DNA from: Candidatus Eisenbacteria bacterium
GTDB lineage: Bacteria; Eisenbacteria; RBG-16-71-46
Assembly (NCBI GenBank): GCA_035712145.1
Contig: DASTBI010000054.1
Location: forward strand, 1-54,949
Length of the DNA stretch: 54,949 nt
Direction: 5' to 3'
Below, in pieces: positions 9,358-19,000 of the stretch (position 1 is the first letter of the stretch; each line of letters begins with the position of its first letter). A program made the translations under genes and the position numbers. Below the pieces are notes generated by a model. It saw nothing but the letters and a program-made list of their open reading frames with translations, ran no database searches and had not been told where the DNA came from.

Positions 9358-9657
9358 CTACGCGGTCCTGGTGCTGGGAGCGGGACGCAGCCGGTAGCGC
9401 GTTCCGTCGCGCTCGCGCTCCATGTGATCCCAGTCGCAAAGCCAGCGCCTGAGCAGCGCCCAGTCGCCGAAGGTGTGCCACTCACGCAGGATCTCGTTGA
9501 CCTCGCGCTCTCCGTACTCACGGCCCGGCTCGAACGCGTCCGCCAGATAGGCCAGGGCCATGCGCTGAACCTTCTGCCGCACCGGCCACTGAGTCAGGCG
9601 CCCTTCCTCGTCGACGAAGGGACGAAGCTCCCGGGGTAGCGCTGCGCGCTCCATCAT
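9358..9657 (-). CDS. DUF2087 domain protein
   Basis: 99 residues, starting with ATG-ATG at 9657 behind GAGGAGG. The whole chain is one DUF2087 domain: a region around FVDEEGRLTQWPVRQKVQ, a helix YLADAFEPGREY, then EREVNEILREWHTFGD and LLRRWLCDWDHMERERDG-RY. In other proteins this domain follows an ArsR-type helix-turn-helix or stands alone; here it stands alone. The fold is winged-helix-like and a DNA or RNA role is suspected, but no biochemical function is established to my knowledge. It converges on the VOC gene. Confidence 0.85.
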   Translation of the reverse strand: MMERAALPRELRPFVDEEGRLTQWPVRQKVQRMALAYLADAFEPGREYGEREVNEILREWHTFGDWALLRRWLCDWDHMERERDGTRYRLRPAPSTRTA

Positions 9658-9775
9658 GACGAACCTCCTCGAAGTCGTCCCGGAGCTTAGCCCAGCTCGA
9701 GGTGGACCCGGAAACTCGCACCTTTTCTATGGAGACGCGGGGCGGGTGGGTCGATAGTCCTGCCGGGAGGCAGCC

Positions 9776-10309
9776 ATGAAGCCATCCGATGCCGCTCTCT
9801 CCTTCCGCCCGTCGTTCGAGGGAATGCTGAGCCTGGACTTGCCTCCGGATTGGCACCAGCGCATCCAGGCGCGGATCGACGAGGGCTTCCTCGTCCCCGG
9901 AAGGAAAGCGCGCGCGAACTATCGCGTGACCGCGGCCGGCCCGCATCAGCTGGTGTTCGAGGCCGGAGATTTCGCGACGGCTTACGCCATCGGGCTCAAT
10001 CACGTCGAGCTGTGGCTCACCGGGAAGTCACTCGCCTATCGCGTGAGCTTCGCGCGCTGGAATCGCTACGTCGTCGCCCACGGCGCACTGCTGGGCGTGG
10101 CGCTCATCCTCGCCTCGTTCCATCCAAGCCTGAGAGGGCAGATCGACTCGCTGGCGTGGATTTTCTGGCTCATGGTCGGCTTCTGGTCGCTCGCCTGGCC
10201 GTGGATCATGACCGCCATCCACCGTCCCTTCGCTCGCCGCACGCTCGAGAGAATCCTGCTGGAGGAGCTCGAGCACAAAGAGCCTCCCAAGGCCCACGCC
10301 GCCTCGTAG
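9776..10309 (+). CDS. Membrane protein of unknown function, two transmembrane helices
   Basis: 177 residues from the ATG at 9776, behind GGGAGG. About 95 soluble residues (beta-rich, with Phe, Arg and Tyr) precede two hydrophobic helices (about residues 103-120 and 126-148), with an Arg-rich C-terminal tail ending LEELEHKEPPKAHAAS. The layout is like YcxB-type proteins, but I cannot confirm the family. It converges on the EamA gene, with only 4 bases between the stops. Confidence 0.7.
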   Translation: MKPSDAALSFRPSFEGMLSLDLPPDWHQRIQARIDEGFLVPGRKARANYRVTAAGPHQLVFEAGDFATAYAIGLNHVELWLTGKSLAYRVSFARWNRYVVAHGALLGVALILASFHPSLRGQIDSLAWIFWLMVGFWSLAWPWIMTAIHRPFARRTLERILLEELEHKEPPKAHAAS

Positions 10310-10313
10310 CCGC

Positions 10314-11168
10314 TCAGCCGAGCGAGATGCATATGCCGGCGCCCAGAGCGAGCACCAGTCCCGCCGCCTGGAGCGGACTCCAGCGCTCGTTCAGCATGAC
10401 CCGCGCCAGCAGCACACTGGTGGCCGGAGCCAGCGACACGAGCGCGGCGACGAGTGACAGCGAGCCCCGAGGCACGGCGGCGACGTAGGCGAGATTGGCG
10501 AGCGAATCGAGGACCCCGGTGACCAGCGACATCGGACGATCCCCCGGCGCGGGCATGAGCGGCTGCCGCCGGGCCATCAGCACCACGCCCAGGCAGACGA
10601 TGCCGGTGATGCGCGCCAGGACGAGCGGCCAGAGGCTTGCGCCGCGCTCGATGCGTCCGAGAAAGACGAGGAAGAAGCCGAGGACCGCGCCTGCGATCAA
10701 CGAGCGCACGACCGCGCCGCGAATGTGAATGGAGCGCTGCGCGGAACGCTCATGAGCGTGGGCTCCCTGCGCGAGCAGCACGATCGCCGGCGGGGCGAGC
10801 GACAGGCCGGCCACGGCGATCCACCCTGGACGCTCGCCCAGCGCCATGCCCACCACCACCGGAAGCGCCAAGCCGGTGATGCTGAAGATCGGCGAGGCGA
10901 CGCTCATCGGTCCGATGGCGAGCGCGCGGTATGCGAGCATCGCGCCGATCGCGCCGAAGACGCCACCGGCGATCGCCCAGCCGAGGTCGGATCCGCGCGT
11001 CTCCCCGGGCGCGAGCGGCATGCCGGCGAACAGCACGGCGAGCGCCGAGAACCCGGCCAGATAGGTGACCGCGAGGGCATGGCTGCGGCGTGAGGCGAGT
11101 CCCCCGCAGAAGTCGGCGCTCCCGTAGAGAAGCGACCCCAGGGCAGCCAGGAGGTAGGCGGGATTCAC
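10314..11168 (-). CDS. EamA/DMT-family membrane transporter
   Basis: 284 residues from a GTG at 11168. Ten hydrophobic helices fall in two five-helix halves of the EamA type (about residues 1-135 and 150-284). Each half ends in the usual pattern of a Glu or Asn-Glu-Arg turn before a final helix (GERPGWIAVAGLSL and NERWSPLQAAGLVLALGAG). Members export or exchange small metabolites such as amino acids or nucleotides; the substrate is not predictable here. The N-terminal LLYGSADFCGGLASRR is typical of the family. Confidence 0.9.
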   Translation of the reverse strand: MNPAYLLAALGSLLYGSADFCGGLASRRSHALAVTYLAGFSALAVLFAGMPLAPGETRGSDLGWAIAGGVFGAIGAMLAYRALAIGPMSVASPIFSITGLALPVVVGMALGERPGWIAVAGLSLAPPAIVLLAQGAHAHERSAQRSIHIRGAVVRSLIAGAVLGFFLVFLGRIERGASLWPLVLARITGIVCLGVVLMARRQPLMPAPGDRPMSLVTGVLDSLANLAYVAAVPRGSLSLVAALVSLAPATSVLLARVMLNERWSPLQAAGLVLALGAGICISLG

Positions 11169-11391
11169 CGCGCAGAACCTACCCGCAACGGAACGGGACC
11201 CAAAGTCATGCCCCGTCTGGACGACCGAGGCAGCCAGGAGAACCCTGAAGTCCCGGTGTCCAGGCGCCGATGACTGTCGAGGACCGGACCCTCCTCGCTC
11301 GCCCTCGCGCGTGCCGGTGACGATGAACGCGCCAGTACCTCTCGTGGCCGCTCGAGGCGCGCTTGACCCCCAACGATCCGAGGGACCTGCC

Positions 11392-12447
11392 GTGCTGACT
11401 TTCGCGAAGAACCAGTGGACCGAATGGGCCCGTGACTGGGGCCTCGCCCATTACCCCCAGAAAGGCGTGTTCCAGCGCACCGAGCACGTGATCGGCGAGC
11501 GCAAGGGCCTGTTGATTCGCGCGGGCTGGGGAGCGAACGAGAATCCCGGACTGGTGGTTGCCATCCGTTTCCCGTGCGTCGCGGACCTGGGACGCCTGAA
11601 GCAGGCGCTGATCGATGATTCGACGCTCGACATCCTGCCCGGCAAGGGGAAAGGCCGTCGCAAGATGGGGGTCGAGGACACGGGCAAGAAGACGATTCGC
11701 ATCGGTGAGCAGCCCGAGTTCCACCTCTCCGACACCTGCCTGCTGTGGCACCGGAGCTTCGCGTTCCGGACGCCAAAGACGGCCGAGGTCCAGGCGTGGG
11801 TGGACGCACTCGTCACGGCGATCGCTCGCGCCACCCCCGGATTCAACGGGCGCTGCGAGACCTGCGCGACCGGCACCACGCGACAGTACGTCGTCGTGGA
11901 CGACCTGCCGGCGATGATCTGCTCCGCTTGTCAGCAGCGCATGCAGGCCGAAGGCGACATGGCGGCTCGCGCCTACGAGATGAAAGAGGCGCGCCATCTG
12001 CCGGGCGTGATGCTCGGCCTCGGGGCCGCGATCGTTGGCGCCGTGCTCTGGGCAGGAGTCGCGGCGCTGACCGGGCGCATCTTCGCCATTCTCGCCATCG
12101 GCATCGGCGCGCTGGTCGCCTGGGCCTATCGCGCGGGGGCCGACCGCGTCGACATCGCCGGCCGGGTGATCGCCGCGGCGCTCACGGTGGTCAGCGTGGT
12201 GATCGGCGAGATCCTGCTCTTCAGCTGGTGGGTCGCGAAGGCGAATCCGGAAGTCGGGTTCAACCTGGACGCCGGCCTCTACGTCTTCCTCAGGACCTGG
12301 AGCGAGAACCCGAAGGACGAGATCATGTCGATCTTCTTCGGGCTCGTCGGCGCCTGGTTCGCGACCAAGGTGCTGCAGAAGCCGAAGCTCAAGGCCACCA
12401 TCGAGTCCGCTGGGCCGCCGGCCGAGAGCGGGCGCAAAGCGGCCTGA
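11392..12447 (+). CDS. Membrane protein of unknown function with a Cys4 zinc-ribbon-like knuckle
   Basis: 351 residues from the GTG at 11392 (VLTFAKNQWTEW), which follows GAGGGA. In-frame starts at 11311 (GTG) and 11323 (ATG) lack a ribosome binding site. The N-terminal ~165 residues are soluble. A pair of CxxC motifs (CETC and CSAC, near residues 162-185) suggests a zinc knuckle. Four hydrophobic segments follow, at about residues 208-228, 230-248, 262-283 and 310-326. I recognise no family. The layout (soluble domain, knuckle, membrane bundle) suggests a small regulatory or sensing membrane protein, but that is only inference. Confidence 0.7.
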   Translation: MLTFAKNQWTEWARDWGLAHYPQKGVFQRTEHVIGERKGLLIRAGWGANENPGLVVAIRFPCVADLGRLKQALIDDSTLDILPGKGKGRRKMGVEDTGKKTIRIGEQPEFHLSDTCLLWHRSFAFRTPKTAEVQAWVDALVTAIARATPGFNGRCETCATGTTRQYVVVDDLPAMICSACQQRMQAEGDMAARAYEMKEARHLPGVMLGLGAAIVGAVLWAGVAALTGRIFAILAIGIGALVAWAYRAGADRVDIAGRVIAAALTVVSVVIGEILLFSWWVAKANPEVGFNLDAGLYVFLRTWSENPKDEIMSIFFGLVGAWFATKVLQKPKLKATIESAGPPAESGRKAA

Positions 12448-12473
12448 TCAGCGGCTGCGGGGCGAGCCGCGGG

Positions 12474-13379
12474 TCAGCGTGTCGCGGCTCTCCCCAGCCG
12501 ATAGTGGAGTCGCAGGAAACGCGTGCGCCAGATGCGGAGCTCGTGATCCGCGCGCAGCGTCCCACGCGGATCCACGAAGACGTGGATGTGCTCGATGAGC
12601 GACCCCACATAGCGCGCCCAGCCCTCTCCCGGCTCGCGCTCCACATAGAAGTAGAAGCCGGCATCGCCAAAACCCTCGCCGCTCGAGTGGAGCGTCAGCG
12701 ATCCATCGGGATGCGACTCCGGCCACAGGACCACGAGCGCGTACCCGTTGGGGAGCGGGAACGCCACTTTCACGCAGCCTCCCTCCCTGCACGGCACTCG
12801 GGTGATGGCGTAGCTGCCGGCGTAGATGACGGCGCCGTCCGAGAGATTGGTCCGCACCCACGCGCGCCACGGCGCCTGGCCATCCGGACCTTCGAGCGCC
12901 AGCACCTGGCTCGAGACGCCCAGGCGGCTGTCGAGCGGTGAGAGCGGGAGGTTCAGCTGCTGCAGGCGGCGGCTGAAGATCGCGGCCAGGAGACCGCCGA
13001 AGGGCCGGTACGCGCCGCACCACTCGGACCACACATCGAGATCGAACTCCGATGTGCGCTGGTAGAACGCCGCAACCGCGGGGGCGATGGTTCCGACACG
13101 GCAGCGCGGACTCTCGAGCTCGTCGAAGCGCTCGAGCAGGCCGCGCACGCCTTCGTCTTTGCGAAGCCGTAAGCCATGACGCTCGGCATAACGCTCGTAG
13201 AAGCGGGCCCCGATGACGTTCACGTCCCCGACCGGCGCCTGGAGCCAGGGCGCTTCGCTCCATCGCACCCGCCGCCCCGTGTGCTGGACCCAGCGCTGAG
13301 TGACCCAGTCGCTGAGCCGGCCGCGCCGTCCGCCGAGGTCGGGCGTCTCGATGCGGAAGCTGGGATCGGAACGGCTCAT
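12474..13379 (-). CDS. Conserved-looking protein of unknown function, third gene of the NUDIX-DCC unit
   Basis: 301 residues from the ATG at 13379, which overlaps the stop of the DCC gene as ATGA, so translation is probably coupled. A longer frame to 13442 lies inside the DCC gene and is unlikely. It is soluble, with no signal peptide or membrane helix. Notable features are an N-terminal region rich in Trp and Arg, PLSPLDSRLGVSSQ, a Cys pair in RVPCREGGCVK, and a C-terminal HIHVFVDPRGTLRADHELRIW. I recognise no family or catalytic motif. Its tight coupling suggests it works with the DCC thiol oxidoreductase. Confidence 0.7.
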   Translation of the reverse strand: MSRSDPSFRIETPDLGGRRGRLSDWVTQRWVQHTGRRVRWSEAPWLQAPVGDVNVIGARFYERYAERHGLRLRKDEGVRGLLERFDELESPRCRVGTIAPAVAAFYQRTSEFDLDVWSEWCGAYRPFGGLLAAIFSRRLQQLNLPLSPLDSRLGVSSQVLALEGPDGQAPWRAWVRTNLSDGAVIYAGSYAITRVPCREGGCVKVAFPLPNGYALVVLWPESHPDGSLTLHSSGEGFGDAGFYFYVEREPGEGWARYVGSLIEHIHVFVDPRGTLRADHELRIWRTRFLRLHYRLGRAATR

Positions 13380-13813
13380 TCGAGGAACCTCTCGCTCACG
13401 TCGGCGGAAGGCACCATGCAGCTCTCCCTCTTGCCGAACCACCGGTAGCGGTTGCGGGCAATGGTGCGATAGACGGCATCACGCAGCGGCCTCGGAATCC
13501 AGCGCAGCAAGAAGACCAGACGCCATGGAAGCGGCAAACGTCGCGCGACGCCCAGCGCCGCGTCACTGCGGACGCGGCACTTCTCACCCTCGACCAGCAC
13601 GAAGGTGTCGGCTTCGAGCGGGTCGAAGCCGTGCCGCTCGAGCAGTGCCCGGCCCGCGGAGGACTGGAGCGCGGCGAAGCGGAAGACCCGAGATCGATCG
13701 TGTTGGAGGATGAATTGGACCGAAGCGTTACAGAAGTTGCACACGCCGTCGAAGACGACGATCGGATGCGACTCGGTCGGATGGGTCAGCTTCAGCTCCC
13801 TGACAGGGCCCAA
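13376..13813 (-). CDS. DCC-family (YuxK/DUF393) thiol-disulfide oxidoreductase
   Basis: 145 residues. It opens after a short leader with IVVFDGVCNFCNASVQFI, carrying the DGxCxxC signature that names the DCC family. FRFAALQSSAGRALL and ALGVARRLPLPWRL follow in the expected order, and the length is normal. These are small thioredoxin-like proteins assumed to exchange thiols and disulfides in the cytoplasm. The 5' end overlaps the NUDIX/MBL gene by 22 bases and the 3' end overlaps the next gene by 4, so all three are probably translated from one mRNA. Confidence 0.92.
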   Translation of the reverse strand: MGPVRELKLTHPTESHPIVVFDGVCNFCNASVQFILQHDRSRVFRFAALQSSAGRALLERHGFDPLEADTFVLVEGEKCRVRSDAALGVARRLPLPWRLVFLLRWIPRPLRDAVYRTIARNRYRWFGKRESCMVPSADVSERFLE

Positions 13814-15273
13814 CGATCGCCTTCACGGCGCGCATGGCCTTCGGCTTCGAGCTTGAGCAGGTGAGCGAGCAGCGAGCGCTCGGCGTAAGGCCACAGCTCG
13901 CGAGGCGTGTCGGCGTAGGCGCGCTCGACGAGCTCGGCCAGCGCCCCCGGCTGCGGCTCGAGCGCGGCCAGGACCTTCGCCTCGCGCTCCAGCCGATGCG
14001 CGATCAGCTTCTCGAGACGCCGCTTCACCCCGCCCTGCGGCGCGCCATGACCCGGGAACAGCGTCTCGGCGCCGAGCGCCAGGAGCCGCTCCAGCGAGCG
14101 CAGGTAGCCGGCCATGTCGCCCTCCGGCGGATCGATGATCACCGTGCCGACCCCTCCCACCACGTGGTCCCCCGAGAACAATGAGCGGGTGCGCGGATGG
14201 TAGAAGCACAGGTGCCCGCGCGTGTGACCCGGCGTGTGGATGGCGACCAGGTTCCAGTCGGCGATCTCGTGGACCAGCGGGATCCATTGACCGTCCTCGA
14301 TGGTGAAATCGACCCGCACGTGCTTCGCGGTCTCGGGATGCGCTCCCACCCGCACGCCGTAGCGCTCGCGCACCGCCTGAACCCCCGCCACGTGATCCGG
14401 ATGGTGATGGGTGAGCAGCACGACCTGCACCTTGCGCTGATCGGTGGCGAGCATCTCGATGAGACCGAAGAGCCGCTGCAGTTCTTCTTCGTCGCCGCTT
14501 CCCGGGTCGATCAGCGCCATCTCGCGATCGCCGACCAGGTACGCGTTGCTGTGCGTGGCTGGCGGCAATGGCCGCGTCTTCATCGGCTGGAGCACGATGC
14601 CCCACTTGAGCTCGATGCGTCGGACAGGGCGGCCCGAGGCCTCGGGCGACTGCACCATGCGCTGCGGGAGATTCTCCTCACCCTGGGCCAGCGCGATCAT
14701 GGCGTAGAGCACCGGCGCCGCGAAGGTCTCCGCTCCTTCCTGCCAGCGCTTGAGCGCCGTGATCGGCGAGATCCACTCGCCGCTCGCCAGCTCTCCGACG
14801 CGCACGCTCGGCTCCTGCGGACGGGTGAGGCGGGCAAGGAAGAACTCGGTCTCGAAGCGGGTGGCCGCGAACGGCGGACTCACCCAGCGGCCTGCCGGCA
14901 CCAACGTCGCCTCGCGAAAGCGCCAGCCATGCTCGCGGATCAGCTCGGCGAACGTGGCGCGCCCTTCGAGCAAGCGATCCCGCGCCGCTTCTCGGGACGC
15001 CGCGCCTCCGTCCTGTTCGGCGAGCAGGATCCCGGTCTCCTCGAAGACCTCGCGGATCGCGCATACGCGCGCCGTTCGCTCGGTCCCGGGCGCCATCCCT
15101 TCGATCTCGATGCTCGCGTCTTCCGCATCGGCCGTACCGCCCGGGAAAGCACGGAACTCCGGCATGTACCGCACGGCTTCGCTGCGCAGGACCCAGAAGG
15201 TCTCGAGCGCGGCGCCTTGGCCGCGCAACAGCACGACCGCGGCCGAAGGGCGTGATGGACGAGGATCGGTCAC
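13792..15273 (-). CDS. NUDIX hydrolase / metallo-beta-lactamase-fold hydrolase fusion
   Basis: 493 residues from the GTG at 15273, seven bases after GGGAGG (an ATG at 15297 lies upstream without that spacing). The N-terminal half (about 10-215) is a NUDIX domain with FPGG and the box core REVFEETG (74-81), close to the NUDT19/CoA-diphosphatase style. The C-terminal half (about 225-490) is an MBL-fold domain with HHHPDH (289-294), HTPGHTRGH, a metal-bridging Asp in FSGDH, and FPGHG, close to LACTB2. Both active sites look intact, so one chain may cleave a nucleotide-linked substrate and then hydrolyse an ester or phosphodiester. It heads an overlapping three-gene unit. Confidence 0.92.
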   Translation of the reverse strand: MTDPRPSRPSAAVVLLRGQGAALETFWVLRSEAVRYMPEFRAFPGGTADAEDASIEIEGMAPGTERTARVCAIREVFEETGILLAEQDGGAASREAARDRLLEGRATFAELIREHGWRFREATLVPAGRWVSPPFAATRFETEFFLARLTRPQEPSVRVGELASGEWISPITALKRWQEGAETFAAPVLYAMIALAQGEENLPQRMVQSPEASGRPVRRIELKWGIVLQPMKTRPLPPATHSNAYLVGDREMALIDPGSGDEEELQRLFGLIEMLATDQRKVQVVLLTHHHPDHVAGVQAVRERYGVRVGAHPETAKHVRVDFTIEDGQWIPLVHEIADWNLVAIHTPGHTRGHLCFYHPRTRSLFSGDHVVGGVGTVIIDPPEGDMAGYLRSLERLLALGAETLFPGHGAPQGGVKRRLEKLIAHRLEREAKVLAALEPQPGALAELVERAYADTPRELWPYAERSLLAHLLKLEAEGHARREGDRWALSGS

Positions 15274-15376
15274 CAAAGGGCCTCCCAGAACGATCACGAA
15301 ACCGAGCGTGGCAGGCTAGCAGAGAGGCGGCCTCAGGGGAGGTTTGGGGTAGCCGGCGCTGCGGCGCGGGGTTAGC

Positions 15377-16009
15377 ATGGCACCCGCGCTGGAGACTCCC
15401 TTGAGTCGACCCCCCAACGACTTCGAAAAGGCGGCGCGCTCGGGAGCGTCCCTGGGGACGATCTCGGTGTTGGTCGAGCGCGCCCGGTCAGGAGATTCGC
15501 GCGCCCGCGAGCAGCTCGCGCGGCGCTGCGTCGAGGCGCTCCAGCGGTTTGCGGCCGGCCGGGTCCCGCGCGGCGTCCGTGGCCGGCTCGACACCGACGA
15601 CCTCGTCCAGCATGCCGTCATGCGTGCATTCGAGCGGCTGGAAACGTTCGAGAGACGAGGGCATGGGTCGTTCCTCGCGAACCTGAGGACCATCGTCCTC
15701 AACCAGATCCGCGACGAGGCTCGACGGCTCTCGACACGTGTGCCTCATCAGGAACTGGGCGAGCACCTGCAGCAGCCTGGTGCGAGTCCGCTGGAAGCGG
15801 CCATCGGCCGGGACTTCGTCGATGCTTACGAGGCGGCGCTGGCACGGCTCTCGGCGTCGCATCGCGAGGCGATCGTCCTGAGACTCGAGATGGGCTACAG
15901 CTACGACGAGATTGCCGAAGCCCTCGGCAGCTCGTCACCCAATGCCGCGCGCATGATGGTGGTGCGCGCGCTGCTTCGGCTGAGCCGCGAGATGGAACCC
16001 CATGGCTAA
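15377..16009 (+). CDS. ECF-type RNA polymerase sigma factor
   Basis: 210 residues. Region 2 is seen as DTDDLVQHAVMRAFERL then FLANLRTIVLNQIRDEARR. Region 4 is seen as LSASHREAIVLRLEMGYSYDEIAEAL followed by the helix-turn-helix. A basic N-terminal extension (about 35 residues) precedes region 2, as in ECF subfamilies linked to Ser/Thr kinases. No anti-sigma factor gene is adjacent. Instead the stop codon overlaps the start of a kinase gene by 8 bases. The likely arrangement is a sigma factor whose activity is controlled by phosphorylation, as in other kinase-linked ECF groups; that is inference. Confidence 0.92.
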   Translation: MAPALETPLSRPPNDFEKAARSGASLGTISVLVERARSGDSRAREQLARRCVEALQRFAAGRVPRGVRGRLDTDDLVQHAVMRAFERLETFERRGHGSFLANLRTIVLNQIRDEARRLSTRVPHQELGEHLQQPGASPLEAAIGRDFVDAYEAALARLSASHREAIVLRLEMGYSYDEIAEALGSSSPNAARMMVVRALLRLSREMEPHG

Positions 16010-19000
16010 GAGGCCTCCACGACGCGCCGATCCGGTGAGGACACTGAGTCGCATCGCGCGCGCGGTGTCGGACCGTCGGCCCGTGGCGTGGGAGGCGGAG
16101 CTCGAGCTCGCACCCGAGATGGCAAGCGCGCTCGATCGGTTGCGGCGCCTTCAGGCGCTGGTTTCGGTGCACGAGTCGGCCGTTTCGACGGTCGATTCGC
16201 CTGCGGCCGCGCCGCGCTTTGGGAAACGCGAGAGCGAGCAGACGCCACGTGGCCTCACCGCCTGGGGTCCGCTCGAGATCCTGGAAAGTCTGGGTCGGGG
16301 CGGCTTCGGCCACGTCTTCCGCGCCAACGATCCGGTGCTGCAGCGGGAAGTGGCGCTCAAGCTGTGGCGTCGAGGCCGCGACGCGGATCGGCTGCTTCTC
16401 GAAGCGCGCACGCTCGCGCGTCTCCGCCACCCGAACCTCCCGGCGGTGCACGGCGCCGACGAGCACGCCGGCTGGATGGGGATGTGGACGGATCTGGTGC
16501 GTGGCCGCACGCTGGAGGAGGAGCTTGCCGCCGTCGGCCCTCTGAGCGCGCGCGAAGCGGCGCAGGTCGGCATCGAAGTCTGCCGGGCGCTGAGCGCCGT
16601 CCATCGTGCGGGACTGGTCCATCGCGACGTCAAGACCGCCAACGTCATGCGCGAGGTGGACGGACGCGTGGTTCTGCTCGACTTCGGGCTGGCCATCGAG
16701 CACGCCGCCGACGCCGATGCCGGAAGGGCCGCGGGGACTCCGTCCAGCATGGCGCCCGAGATCCTGCGTGGCGCTCCCGCCACGGCGGCGTCCGATCTCT
16801 ACGGCGTCGGCATCCTTCTGTACCGCATGGTGAGCGGTGGTTATCCCTACGAGGGGCGCACGGCCGCGGAAGTCGGCCGCCTTCAGCAGCGACACGAGGG
16901 CGTCGGACTGCTCGAGCGGCGTCCCGATCTGCCCGCGAGTTTCGTGAGCATCGTGGATCGCGCGCTCGCGCAGGAACCTGAGGCGCGGCCCGCGGATGCC
17001 GAAGCGCTGGAGTGCCTATTGCTCGAGTTCCTGGGAGCGCGGGCCCCGGAGCCACCGTCCGTGGCGCCGTCGCGGCCCGAAGGTCACGCACTTCGAATGC
17101 CGCACTTCATCACCCGCTTCATCGGTCGTGATGACGAGCTGGCTCAGTGTCACGATGCGCTGGCGTCGCACCGGCTGGTGACGCTGGTCGGACCGGGTGG
17201 GACGGGCAAGACTCGCCTTTCCGTCCGCGCCGCCGAAGCCATGGCCAAGAGCGGCCTCCCCGTGGCATTCGCCGATCTGTCTTCGCTTGGGGCCGCCGCC
17301 ACCGTGGAGCCCGAGGTGCGGCGCGCGCTGGAGTCCTCTCCGGTGGCCATCGGCGACCGGTCGACGTCACTGGCCATGGCGGTCGGGGACGCACCGGGTC
17401 TGCTGGTGCTCGACAACTGCGAGCATATCGCCGAGACGGTGCGATCCCTCGTGCTGAGCCTGCTTTCGAGCTGTCCACGGCTCATCATCCTGGCCACCAG
17501 CCGGTCCCCCCTCGGAGTCCCTGGCGAGCGGATGCTGGTGGTGCCGCCGCTCTCTGTCCCTCCCGCCGACGTCTCCGGCTCGGTGGAGTCGGTGTCGGGG
17601 TTCGATGCCGTCCGCCTGTTCGTGGAGCGTGCATGCCTGGTGAGACCGGACTTCCAGCTCACCGCTCAGAACGCGAGCGCGGTCGCGGAAGTCTGTCGTC
17701 GCACCGATGGCCTGCCGCTGGCCATCGAGCTGGCCGCCGCGAGGACGCGAGCACTCACCCCCGAAGAGATCCGCGATCATCTGGCCAAGGGCACGAGCAT
17801 TCTCGCTCGCGGCGGCTTTTCACCGAACGCGCGGCACGAGAGCCTCGAAGCAGCCATCCGGTGGACCTACGACACCCTTTCACCCGAGGCGCGCGCGCTG
17901 ATGGACGGCCTCGCCATCTTCACCGGCACATGGTCCTTTGCCGCCGCGGCGGCCGTCTGCATGAACGGCACGGCGGAGATCGTCGTGCTGGATGCCCTCA
18001 CCACACTCATCGACCAGTCCATGGTCACGGTGGCGCCCCCTTGCCTCGGCGTCACGCGCTACCGGCTTCTCGACACGCTGCGCGGATTCGCGCGCGACCG
18101 TCTCGCCGAGTCCGGCCGGCTCGACCTGCTCGAGCAACGCCACTTCGAGCACTTCCTGGCGCTCGCCGAGGAAGCCGAGCCGCGCCTGTGGGGCCCCGAG
18201 CAGGCGTCCTTTTGCGAATGGCTCGAGGCCGATCATCCCAATCTCCAGGCGGCGCTGGCTTGGGCGCGGGGCCAAGCGGGCCGCGAGGTCGATCATCTGA
18301 GGCTCGCCGGCGCTCTGGCGCGGTTCTGGACGGAGCGCGGCCACCTGACCAGCGGGCGCGAGGCCCTCACGGAAGCGCTCGCCACGCCGCACGCCGCACG
18401 CGAGCCGCTGGCCCATGCGCGCGCGCTGCTCGGAGCCAGCACGCTGGCGATCTATCAGTCCGATGCTTCTCCGGCGCGAGCATTCGGGCTCGAGGCGCTC
18501 GAGCGGTATCGCGCGCTCGGCGATCGGGCGGGGATCGCACGCACGCTCGTGACGCTCGGCATCATCGCTCACGAGATCAGCGACTACGCGTCCGCCGAAA
18601 TGTCGTATCGCGAGAGCCTCGATCTGTTCCGGGAGATCGGCGACGGCCGCGGCGAGGCGCACGTCCTCAACAACCTCGGCGCCATCACCTGGCGCCAGGA
18701 CCGCTGGGAGGAAGCACGCCGGCTCCACCTCGAGTCGCTCGATCACGCGGAGCCGGCGCGCGACCCGGGATTACGCGCCCTGGCGCTCACCAACCTGGGC
18801 TTCGTCGCCCATCATCTGGGCCGCACCACCGAGGCCGCCGCCTGCCTGTCCGAGGCGCTCGCACTGGTGCGCGAGCATCGACTCATGCGCCATGCGGCCT
18901 CGACGGTCGAGGTGGCGGCGGCGGTTCTCGCCGAGCGGCACGAATCGGCGCGCGCCGCCCGGCTCTACGCCGCAGCGGGCCAGCACCGGATCGACCTCGG

